DNA of 64,000 bases from Hypomyces perniciosus (lineage: Eukaryota; Ascomycota; Sordariomycetes; Hypocreales; Hypocreaceae), in assembly GCA_008477525.1 (NCBI GenBank), contig SPDT01000004.1, forward strand, positions 868,001 through 932,000. Direction: 5' to 3'. Position numbers and translations under genes: made by a program. Numbering within the stretch: the first letter of the stretch is position 1; every line of letters starts with the position of its first letter. The notes beneath the pieces were generated by a model that was given only the letters and a program-made list of their open reading frames with translations, was not told where the DNA came from and did no database searches. Of this stretch, positions 22,831 to 32,656 are shown one piece after another.

Positions 22831-24640
22831 GATGGATCAATGGCTTGGCCAATCGCTCTGTAGGCTTGAATCAGCATGGTAAGCATGGAGGAGTGCGTTA
22901 TGGATTGGGAGCATGAAGATGGGGTGACTTCCTTCTGGATGGGCTGGCTTGGTGTTCTTCAGCCTTTTGTATGAATGGGCTGCAAAAGTTAGCAAGAGTG
23001 AGAGAGAGGTAGAGAATGTTCATTACTTGTGACTTCCGGAGTCTGTGGGATGTGATCTTCTTGGATGAGTCGATCGAGATGACTTGCTTGTTTTTAGCTG
23101 GATCACAGTATGGTGTGGTGAGAAAGGGGGGATAGAGTGGACTTCCCAATAGGTATTCTTCATGACAAGATGATAAAGAGGCGAGGTGGAACTGTTTTGT
23201 ATCACCGCTGCTGCGCATGTCAGTCAGTAAAATTTCATTCAGGAGACGGGAGCAATGGGAGTCTGTCTTATTGATCGTTGTATTTCTAGCAATGCTAGTG
23301 TGTAGTAGTGTCTTGTTGTTGTCGTTGATGTGCCGGCGGCTTGGACCTCTTGATACGACTTGTTAGCTGAGATCAGGCTACGAAGATAGGAACATCCTTA
23401 CTCGAGCTCATGATGAAAGGCAATGGCTTCAGCTATTGCTCAGACGAGATTGTCACTGTTCCAGGAATGAAGACATGTTAGCTTTTTTCTACATTGAATT
23501 TGGAGTCAAAGCAATGTGGAACTTACAGACGATTCTGAGTCGAACTCAGAAAAGACTGCAGAAGGGGGCACCCGCCCGCCATCCCGCACCCCTCCGCCAT
23601 TGTCGATGGTTGCCAAGTAGATGATAGTCGAATTGACTAGTTGGATAAAATCTTGGATTGAAGGTGATTTTCTGCAGTAGTGAACAGGACAGCAGGCGAT
23701 GGGGTTCTGACTTACCACTACCTGAACCTGCTCAGGAAGAATGGGTCTTGGGATGAAGGAGATGTTGATGGCATCGAGTGGTGTTCCGATGGGGAATTGA
23801 TGATGGTTTTCTGTAGTCAATAGGATCCGAGATGGGATGATTGTTACTCACTGCCATTGAAGGATGATGGAGTGTCTTTGCCGATGGGTGTTGGGGTGAG
23901 AAGACGAAGGCACAATGTTTTCAAGGTTGGAAGGATGGATGCCTGTGACTATGATTTCTCGCAGTAGCCAGGATTTCTGATGGAATGAGGATGACTTGCC
24001 TGAGAATTCCCAAAGTGGGATGAATCTTTGTCGGTCGAGGTGGATAGGGTCAAGGTTGAAATTCTTTCTTCTCGGGGAGAGAGACGTGTTTGGCTTGGGA
24101 ATTTCCTGCACAAATCAATGAAGAGGATGAAGGGATGACGACTTACCGATGATGATGCTGATGCTGCAGTGGTGACGGGTGCTTGGTTGATGGGGGTAGA
24201 TGGTGGAGGTTGGAAGTTGGAATTTCCAAGTTGCATGTGGGGTGGAAGTTGGAGGAAGGGGTTTTTTCTTTTTGGTCAGAAGAATGTGAGGGGGGGTTGA
24301 TGACTCACTTCGAGGTCCAAGTGATCAAGTGACCAATGTTTTGTCGAATGTTTATTGCAATTCGGAATCGAAGGAATCTCGGGTCGAGGGGAAGACGAAG
24401 ATTGATTTTCTGCTGCAGTCAAGTTGATCTTGGATGAGGAGGATCAGGAGGTTGCAACTTACTAGATCCTTGATGTTGATGCTTCGTAGTCGTGGGTTGG
24501 TAATGAAGTGGTTGAAGTTGGGTAGTTTTGTGTTTGGTCAAAAATTCCGACTGGCCTTAGCATATCAGGGGAAATCGGTTATAGTGCGAGTGTCAGGGGG
24601 AGGGTTCCCCACCCATCAACTTGCTTTCAGGGACCAATGA

Positions 24641-25198
24641 CAGTCAGGATTGTCTGTACAGACCTGAATAGACATAGGAAACATAGCGAGGACTTTGCAG
24701 TAGAATATAATTAAAGAATTCGATATGAAAACATGCTCAAGGCAAATGCCTTGTCTCCTTTTCCGTCTGTTAAGTTGAAGCATAAAGAATTAGGGCCTAG
24801 GGCTCGGTAAAGGAGATCAGGCAGAAGGCCAGCCATTCCATAATAGCCCATAGGGTTCCTCGCTTTTCGGCCAACTGGTGGCAGCCAGCCAAGTGCCAGT
24901 GTGCTGCCATGTTTACCATGGCACTTTTTTCCCCAGCAACTTGTTGTCCAGGATTTGCCCCCTAGCAACTCCTCTCCTTACTTCGTTTTTGACTTTCAAG
25001 TACCACCAACTTCCATCTTTTCGTCTATTCTCAGCAAGCCTGACTCGTTCGAGAGCATCTTCAGTCTCAGAAAGCTTCCTGCCCTCACTTGGTTGTCGTT
25101 TCTAGTAAGTTCAGACTTTTCGTTTCTGTCGATAACTTTACAGTACTGATAGTTCGTGTTTTCAGCCCCTAGGAAACATCAATCATCAACTACTCGTC
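24641..25198. promoter_or_regulatory. divergent promoter region and 5' leader of the MYND gene
   Basis: Holds the 5' leader of the downstream gene, including an untranslated-region intron at 25105-25165 (GTAAGT to TTCAG). It probably also holds the start of the minus-strand hyper-intronised unit. No factor site was recognised. Confidence 0.45.
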
Positions 25199-26350
25199 AT
25201 GTCTGGAAACTTGGATGAAGACATTTCCGGTCTCGAGGCTCTGATTCAGGCCATTTCAATCACTGAGGATGTCCCTGGTGTTGTCAATGATACTATTGAC
25301 GGTCCTGCCGACGATGAAACCAATGCCCCTGTGGACCAGAATGGAGACACTGGCAACGAAGTCGTGGAGCTGATGGCCCCCAACCTCCCAGACCATTCCT
25401 TGGCTTATAATCATACTTTGACTCAAGCTCTCATCACTTCTGAGATCGTCGTCACCGATGAGAACATCCTCGAGGCTCTTCCACGCATTAACGAGGTTGT
25501 TAAGACCGTCTCACCAGAGCTTCTTCCTCCTGCTCTCGTTGTCGTGGCTCATAATGTCACCATGGAGGTTTCCAAGAAAAAGAAAATCAAAGAGAACGAT
25601 GCCATCACTGCAAACATGGCTCCGGAAGAATCTTCCGAGACGAATGCTCCACATACTGCATGTGCCCGTTGCGCCCGTCAGCCGTCTCCTGACCCACAAG
25701 ATACTCCAATTACCCTCAAGACTTGCAGCAAGTGTCTGTCTGTTGAATACTGCTCCGAGAAATGCCAGGCTGACGACTGGGACTCTCACAAGACCATCTA
25801 CTGCGTCGATCCCCGGGTCATTCCCATTAAGATGCTTAGCAAGCCCCTTAAGGGACGGATTCTCAGAACGCACATCGTCAACCCATTCGGCCGCCTGGCC
25901 AAAGGCATCTGGCTACACGATCGCCACAAGCTCGACGTGTATGCCCTCCTCATAGACTCTTTTCGGGTGCGTGAGAGCGATAACTATTTCTACGGAAGGA
26001 TGCTCAACTACCAGAGCGTCTACAACGGCAAGGACAGCTCGAGTCCGCCATTCCACCGATTCCTGGACGTCGCTGAGACGAAGGGAGTTTTGCCTCACTG
26101 GTGGTCCGACGAGAAGCGTGTCGAGTGCCTGGAACTTGGCCTTGACCGCAGCTTCTACAACTTCCACGACCTCTACGCCATGACTCGGGACGTGGAGATT
26201 CTGGTCGCGTACGGTGACACCATGATCCTCATGCAGATGCGCATGTTTGCTGAGGCGGTTTACGGGGATGGCCCAGCGGGAACGGATGGGCGTTTGTTGA
26301 AGCAGAAGATGGCGATGATGGAGGTCAAGGCCCGCGATGCTTGTAAATAA
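25199..26350 (+). CDS. MYND-type zinc finger protein
   Basis: Intronless 383-residue frame starting at the first ATG after a leader intron. The N-terminal 140 residues are acidic and low in complexity. A MYND finger lies at about residues 153-202, with the ordered Cys pairs CARC, CSKC and CSEKC and the closing His and Cys (HKTIYC). MYND fingers mediate protein-protein contacts, often with proline-rich partners. The C-terminal half is conserved-looking and aromatic-rich but carries no SET domain, so this is not a SMYD methyltransferase. Fungal proteins of this layout are usually annotated only by their finger. The gene is complete and intact. Confidence 0.85.
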   Translation: MSGNLDEDISGLEALIQAISITEDVPGVVNDTIDGPADDETNAPVDQNGDTGNEVVELMAPNLPDHSLAYNHTLTQALITSEIVVTDENILEALPRINEVVKTVSPELLPPALVVVAHNVTMEVSKKKKIKENDAITANMAPEESSETNAPHTACARCARQPSPDPQDTPITLKTCSKCLSVEYCSEKCQADDWDSHKTIYCVDPRVIPIKMLSKPLKGRILRTHIVNPFGRLAKGIWLHDRHKLDVYALLIDSFRVRESDNYFYGRMLNYQSVYNGKDSSSPPFHRFLDVAETKGVLPHWWSDEKRVECLELGLDRSFYNFHDLYAMTRDVEILVAYGDTMILMQMRMFAEAVYGDGPAGTDGRLLKQKMAMMEVKARDACK

Positions 26351-26863
26351 TGTTGGGGTGATTTGGGTTGGTTTTCCGCTGAGCTGAACATCTCCGGCAT
26401 TGGACGTATAACGCATACGATTGCTAAGGGCCGGATCATGATGAAGATGTTCCTTAATATTACCAACCCAGACTGTGTCAATGGATATCCGTTTGTCATA
26501 CATCTATCTAAGTGATTCCTTATAGATATTCCCAGTCGTTCAGTCAAGCAAGCAAGGCAATTTGATACGCCACACTATCTAAAAGTTTGACCAGTTTGCC
26601 AGCTGGCTATTTCTGTTCTACAAAGCGGCCATTCGAGACTGCCTAAGGTAATGTTGATTCAGCATCTCTTTCTATGGTAGCAAATTCCATATCTTCCTTC
26701 CATAGGACAGAATCATCTTAGTTTTTTAGTATTTGTTTCATTTCCCTGATGAATATTTCCTTGGTCATATTACTCTCAACTATTTCTGTACGTAGCCCTC
26801 TATTTCCAAGATGCAAAGTACTGGATGCAGATGAAGCGAATGTCTTGCTATCTCTACGGAGTT

Positions 26864-26890
26864 CCCTAACCCTACACTAACCCTAACCCC
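26864..26890. repeat. short interstitial telomere-like tract
   Basis: A 27-base run built of CCCTAA units with one degenerate and one shortened copy. This matches the TTAGGG telomere repeat of filamentous fungi. It lies between ordinary genes, so it is an internal tract rather than a chromosome end. Confidence 0.6.
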
Positions 26891-27249
26891 TTTTGCCATC
26901 AACTTTCTCTTCGGTGTTTACACAATTCCATTTCGCGGATAGACACATTGGAATTACGCACCTGCAAGAGGCCTTCGTTTGCCATCATCAAAATCCCGTG
27001 AAACCATTTTCCAGGACACAAAATTATCATTTACATCGACCCTAGTTCTCTGCTCTAGTTGCTGGATTCTGGAAAGCATCGGGACTTCCATGACAGAGAA
27101 GTATCTAAATTGAAATTCTAGGTGTCTGCATTTACTATTCTCACGCTTTGGCTAATGTTATCTTCAACAGGTTTTCCATATCGACGATGATACCGACATA
27201 AAACCAAGGATGCTGTTTATTATTGCGAACAAACATATGAGCCGAAGCA

Positions 27250-28050
27250 TTGCTCCAGGTTTATCCAGACCTTTTCCCACCGTCACAATCCAATTATTTC
27301 CATCATCTCAACTTCGACCAGCCGAACGATTTTATAATCGATGAAACTACTCTACTGAATAGGCGAAAAGGAACGCTGGAAAGGACATTCGAAACCGTCC
27401 CCAATGCCCACGAAGTCGAGGAGTACAAGCATAGGGTACGTTGCGAAGTTAGCGGCCGTTGCGGCAACACGAGCATATACGAAATACGACCGCGACGATG
27501 CGAACAATATACATACATCTAGACCTAGAGATGGGAGCAAGCCTAGGCAAAGTCGATTTATATCTCAAGGGACTTGGTCTACATCATTTTGCGTGTTACG
27601 CGGGAAAGTCTGTCCGATTTACGGAGAGCTGATGGTGGTACCAAGAGCTTTCTGGTGGAGGCATGTGGATTTCTCCAGCTCAAACCCCAGCTGGCGCCTT
27701 GATATCTTGCCTTGGCACGAAAACAAGAAAGTATAAACGGGAGGAGGAAATCATAATTATGGTACGTTTTACCACTCAAAGCTCTATGCATGTCGTCTGG
27801 CTGTCGACTTGCTAAATAAATTACTGACAGGAAGAGGAAGTCTTCTCCAGATCCTTATCTCAAGCCACCACGAACTACAAACCGAACCACGATCCAGAAA
27901 TACATTTGCAATTCAAACTGCCTTCCCCTTCGGGCAATAATTGGCTCCGCGGCGTCATCGGCTTCGCCTCCAAGCCTCCGCTTCCCTGTCCGTCGGCTTG
28001 CTACGGAGTTTTTGGATGCTCTATGATTACTATATGTACCCTAAGGTAGT
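27250..28050 (+). pseudogene. candidate multi-exon gene or relic
   Basis: Several coding-like pieces lie in order: a 60-residue polar segment ending before a GTACGT donor near 27,436, a piece with WWYQELSGGGMWISPAQ near 27,625, and after a GTACGT...GACAG intron (about 27,761-27,829) a segment starting EEEVFSRSLSQATTNY. The pieces do not join into one confident frame. A degraded gene or repeat-derived fragment is likely; no family was recognised. Confidence 0.3.
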
Positions 28051-28229
28051 CTTCGTTAATATGTCATGGCAATCACGTTATCGGAGGTGGGACCTCGAGC
28101 CCTCAATTGGCTTCCCAAGATCTGAGACATTCACCCGCTCAATTAACCTTCACCCTACTCTGTACACCGTCTCCCCTCTGCGAAAAGCCAGAATCAGTCA
28201 TAGCATATATGCCCTTTGCGGCCTGAGAA

Positions 28230-30039
28230 ATGTCGATGGCTAAATTGTCTGTGTTATTGGTGGGAGTCGCCAGCATCTCTGCCTATGTTTCGGCCCCAGT
28301 TGGGAGCTTTGGCCAGCATCCACTGACCTCGGGATCCATCGCGTCCCCATTCAAATGCGATCTGCCTCCAATCTTGGACCCAGCCGGCGATGGATTGCCC
28401 TCGGCTGATAAGCTCTTCTCGTCAAAGAAGGCTTTGGAGAAGCAGATTGAGCGCCATCAGGCCATCGTCAGGGTGCCGTCCGTCTGCTATGACGATCTGG
28501 GATCGTTCGACAAGGATGAGCGCTGGAAGCCCTTCTATGAGCTTCACGATGTCTTGGAGAAGACGTACCCGATAACGTGAGTAATCGGCAGTGAAGATCA
28601 ATGTTAGCAATTACATCTAATAATAAGCAGTCACAAGCGCGCCAAACTCGAAAAGATCAACACTTTTGGTCTGCTCTTTACCATCGAGGGCTCCGACAAG
28701 TCTCTGAAGCCGATCTTGCTCATGGCTCACCAAGACGTCGTCCCCGTTGCCGACGAATCCACCTGGACTCACCCGCCATTCGATGCTGTCTACGACGGCG
28801 AATGGCTATGGGGTCGCGGCGCCTCGGATGACAAGAGCAGCCTGACAGCGCTCATGTCTGCCATCGAAACGCTGCTGTCGAACGACGATTGGACCCCGAA
28901 GCGCACCATCCTCCTCTCGTTTGGATTCGATGAGGAATGCTCAGGATTTCGCGGCGCCAGGAAAATTGCTGGTCACCTGAAGGAGAAGTATGGCGAGGAC
29001 AGTGTCGCCATCATCCTTGATGAAGGTGGCCTCGGCCTGCACTTGGTCGGCAACGCCCTTTATGCCCTCCCCGCCGTCACGGAAAAGGGCGCCATCGACA
29101 TCTGGTTCGAGCTGGACGTAGTCGGCGGCCACAGCTCCACCCCTTTCCCACACACTGGCATTGGTATCGTTTCGGAGATTGTCACTACCCTCGAAGCTCA
29201 TCCGTACCAGGCTCAACTTCTTGAGGGTAGCCCAGTCCACAATCACCTCCTGTGCCAGGCCCGTTACTCTCCGGACGCATACCCAGATTTAACTCGCCTA
29301 CTGAAGAATAATGATCTCGAGGGCGTTGCGAATTTCCTTGTAAGGGAGAGCAGGCCGACGCAATTCATGATTCAGACCTCACAGTCTGTCGACTACATTT
29401 CGGGCGGACAGAAGATCAACGCCATGCCTGAGAAGATCACCCTCGGCGTCAACTACCGTGTCGCACATCAGAACTCTATTCCCGAAGTTCAGCACAACGT
29501 TGTCAAGTACATCAAAGATATTGTGTCCAAGTATAGTCTCAAGATCAAGGCCTACGAGGGTGATAAGGATTATGAGGAGTATGTCGCTGGCCTGATGTCT
29601 GGAGATCCGATTATGTCCACATACGACGACGTCGTCGACTACAATGGCACTCTTATCCTGCGGACTAGTGATGGATCTCGCGCGTCCCCTATTTCTCCAA
29701 CTAGCGGCCCTGTCTGGGACACTTTCTCGGGTACTCTTCAGCACACCTTCGCTTTTGAGGATGGCATTGTGGTCCCTGCTGGTGAGATCATGACTGGCAA
29801 TACTGATACTCGCCATTACCTTGGTACGTCCCCCGTTTGTTTTTGTAAAGCCAGGAAGCTTTCTTTGCTAACCTGACGGATTAGACCTATCGAGACATAT
29901 CTACAGGTTCACGCCACACCGCGCTGGTATGTATGAGAATATCCACACTATTGACGAGCGCATCCAAATGGAGAACCATATGGAAATGGTCAAGTTCTAC
30001 TACGACTTTGTGCGCAACTTTGATGCTGCAGACGTTTAA
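28230..30039 (+). CDS. M20 family metallopeptidase, vacuolar carboxypeptidase S-like
   Basis: Three exons: 28230-28576, 28631-29823 and 29885-30039, giving 564 residues. The N-terminus has a hydrophobic stretch (KLSVLLVGVASISAYVSA) serving as signal peptide or anchor. The family's dinuclear zinc ligands are visible: HQD in LLMAHQDVVP near residue 146, Asp in GRGASDDKSS, EE in DEECSGFRG near 216, Asp in IILDEGG, and His in ENIHTIDERI near 537. The dimerisation domain with GGHSSTPFPHTG lies between. Members such as yeast CPS1 release C-terminal residues from peptides in the vacuole. Two ATGs six bases apart are possible starts. The gene is complete and intact. Confidence 0.9.
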
Positions 30040-32656
30040 AGCAATCATGACGTGATGGCGAGGAGAGATGGTAATGGTTGAGGCCAATCGCTTGGATGAG
30101 ATGTACATTATGAGCCAATGTTCTAGTGATAGCTATCAATGCTTGGATATCTTGGCCAGACCAGACTATAGTGGTCGGAACAGCGTCTCAATCCGAATCA
30201 ACCTGTTATTCCCGGATCTTCCAACGTCACAAATGAGATCTTTAGCCCTCCTGATTCTCGATTAAGACAAACAGGGTATGCGGAACATTGCAGTTGGCAG
30301 ATCCTGATTTATCATACAAAAAGCAAATCCAGTCTATGCGGAGAGTTCCGTATTTTTATGTCTGCCTGAACTACGTACATAAAACTGAATATGGATCGAC
30401 AGGGCATATAAAACATTATATCCTACGGTCGATCAGTATGATAAAAGTCTTAATGCTGAGACAGTCACATCTTGCGTGTCTATGATGGAAGCCATACAAT
30501 ACAGTTCGGTATGCTACATAATATAAGGTACGGAGTATTCACACAACCTTTGTATACGCGGTTATCTTCATAGCAGCCTTTAGCTGCAGATGATCTGACG
30601 ATGCTTTGCGTCACTCAAGCGAGGGAAGGTATGGCTCCACCTACGCCACCTACGCCTCCTACGCTGAATTATGCAATGAAGCGAAAGTGAGAAGGATTTT
30701 GCAACTCAGGAAAAAAGAAAGCATTTCAACTACCGGACTTTCCAGAGACCTGGGGTCCTCTGCCGCCTTGGCAGCCATTCTTGACTCGTCTTATCCCACG
30801 TATATATTCGTCAAGCCATCATGTACGGAGTCCAAGTTCTTTCTCTGTTGTTCGATGGTACCTTGAGGCTTTCTACATAAATCTATCATGACCTATCACT
30901 GTTGAAGCTAGAACCGAATGACACCTGAACTCGTTCGAGCTGCCTCCATTAGATGGTAGTGGTCTGGTGAAAAGATGTGCAATGATTTCGGCAAAAATGG
31001 ACTTTGGTAAATTGGGGCATCCCCAACCATTATATACACACATACTTGTACTTTAGAAGATGTCTGTGCTTTGCAAAAAAAACGCATTTTAATGATATTA
31101 ATAGCAATGACAAGTGGCATTGATGCATTGATCTACCTACCTGTTGGTCCACTCGCGGACCTCGGGCCCGGTCCGTATACTACCCTACATAGAAGCGCGA
31201 ATGGGTCCGTGATGAGGCGCCGGCAACAGCCGACAAGCAATGGCCATCAAGGGCCACAATTATAATCCATTGATGATGATAGGGGCTTCAATTAAATACC
31301 ATCGGCCTTATGGAGGGGTATGTAGAAGTGATAGCAAGTCCCTTGGTTGGTTCCCGAGGTATGAGTCGGTGAGCTCCTGAAGAGATAAGAATTCCAGCTC
31401 GTCATATTTTTCTATCATAGCGAATACAAGAAGGTACAGAGTAGATATGATAAGCAACGAAACGATGGCCGCTAGAAAAAAACAATTATTTACTAGATAC
31501 GCAGATTTTGCATGTTGTGGCGGCATTGGCTCCGGAGTCCGGACTATGAACAAGTCCAAAATCTTATGAGTGGGGGTTGAAAAGTTGGTCGGATATTTGC
31601 ATGGGAGCCATAGTAATTGCGAATTCAGGTCACCAACTATTATTGCTACGCTGTACGGAGTATTACTACTAGTACTATTACTAGGTACTAGTATTATTTC
31701 ATTTATGAATACGGATGGAATAAGAAACGTTTTCCAAGACGCGTGTGTGCTCTGTTCTGCATTAGCGGTGGTGCGGCTATGCACTGCTACTACATAACAT
31801 CGGAATGGTCGAAATAGGTAATCCGAGGGTATTCGTACCCATGGCAGCGGTTGGTCCGATCGGTGGATCTTCAAAACCTCTTCTCACACAGCCATATCTC
31901 GTTAGCTGAGCCGAATTTTGTTCTAATTTTACAACCAAACCAGCGGCCGAATCGAAGACTACTACTAGTAATAGTAGCTGGATGACTATGGCCGCACCGC
32001 TGCGGAGTTCAGATAAGGAAGAAAAAAAAAAACCCAAACAGAGCCCACTGTGGCAGATGATGCAATCAACCAACCAACTCCTCGTTATTGCCTGGGGTGA
32101 GTGAGGGCCAATGTCTGACGCGTAAAGGGACGAGGGAAAAGCTTACGAGTCCTTTACACAGATGAAAAGATGATCAAGAAGAAAAGGAAGAAAGAATGGC
32201 GATGAACGAGTCGAGTAGTGCAGCACTATCCACCAGTCCTTTCGCCACCGCACTCTGGTATGCAGATAGTTTTGGATCCCCTTTCGCCGACCCACAACCC
32301 GTTATCTCGCCATCGTGGGCCTACGATCCAAAAACCTGTACGAAGTAGTGCTACTACTATATACTAGTACTACGAAATACCAAGCTTTTCAACATGTGGG
32401 TTTGCTACCCAACCGCCACCAAGGGACCGCAAGGGTCAAGAAGCCTAAGGGGCGGGAACCGGAGATCGGACTTGCTGACCCTCTCTCAGCATTTCTCAAG
32501 CTCGTTTACATATTTATGGGCCGTCCCTGGCTCCATGCCTCCCACCCGGAGTTATGTGGCATCATCTCCCCCTCCATAAGTTCCAACTCCTTGAGATCAA
32601 CTCTGAGTGAGACCTGTCTCAGCAGGAAACCGGACTGGCACCCGGCCACCATAGCC
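30040..32656. other. long intergenic region, no supported gene
   Basis: About 2.6 kb, AT-rich, with several TACGGAG motifs and dense TACTAGTA-like short motifs near 31,650-31,690, 31,960 and 32,350. A minus-strand frame at 31308-31874 contains one hydrophobic helix but lacks other support. The last 400 bases are the likely promoter and leader of the PRM10-like gene. Confidence 0.4.

Larger units (their letters stand above)
18400..24640 (-). other. hyper-intronised transcription unit (candidate gene)
   Basis: On the minus strand, branch sites (TACTAAC or close variants), TAG/CAG acceptors and GTAAGG/GTAGGG/GTAAGT/GTGAGT donors alternate in the correct order for about 6 kb. Upstream exons lie between 24,640 and 23,540, with small introns such as the one starting GTAAGT at 24,146. 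The body contains three exon kinds: a GC-rich cassette of roughly 80 nt (P), a 41-46 nt exon (Q, often containing an ACTCGGATCGACT-like core) and microexons of 21-25 nt (R). The order is P, Q, then one to several R. The last exons seem to lie between 18,640 and 18,420. Reading frame is kept through some stretches but stops occur in others, so it may code for a fast-evolving protein, be a pseudogene, or be a spliced noncoding RNA. No known family was recognised. Confidence 0.55.
26351..28229. other. AT-rich intergenic region with telomere-like tract
   Basis: Mostly AT-rich. It contains an interstitial CCCTAA tract at 26,864-26,890 and weak coding-like segments between 27,250 and 28,050, described separately. 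Confidence 0.4.

Noticed and set aside
18680..22880. Plus-strand open frames across the hairpin array
   Set aside because: They arise from the GC-rich loops; the plus strand lacks ordered splice signals, which are consistent only on the minus strand.
31308..31874. Minus-strand frame of 188 residues with one hydrophobic helix
   Set aside because: No splice or promoter support and no family resemblance; the region is otherwise noncoding in character.
32315..32656. Long N-terminal extension of the PRM10-like frame
   Set aside because: The extension begins at a GTG and contains no family-like sequence; the ATG at 32,657 gives a typical N-terminus.
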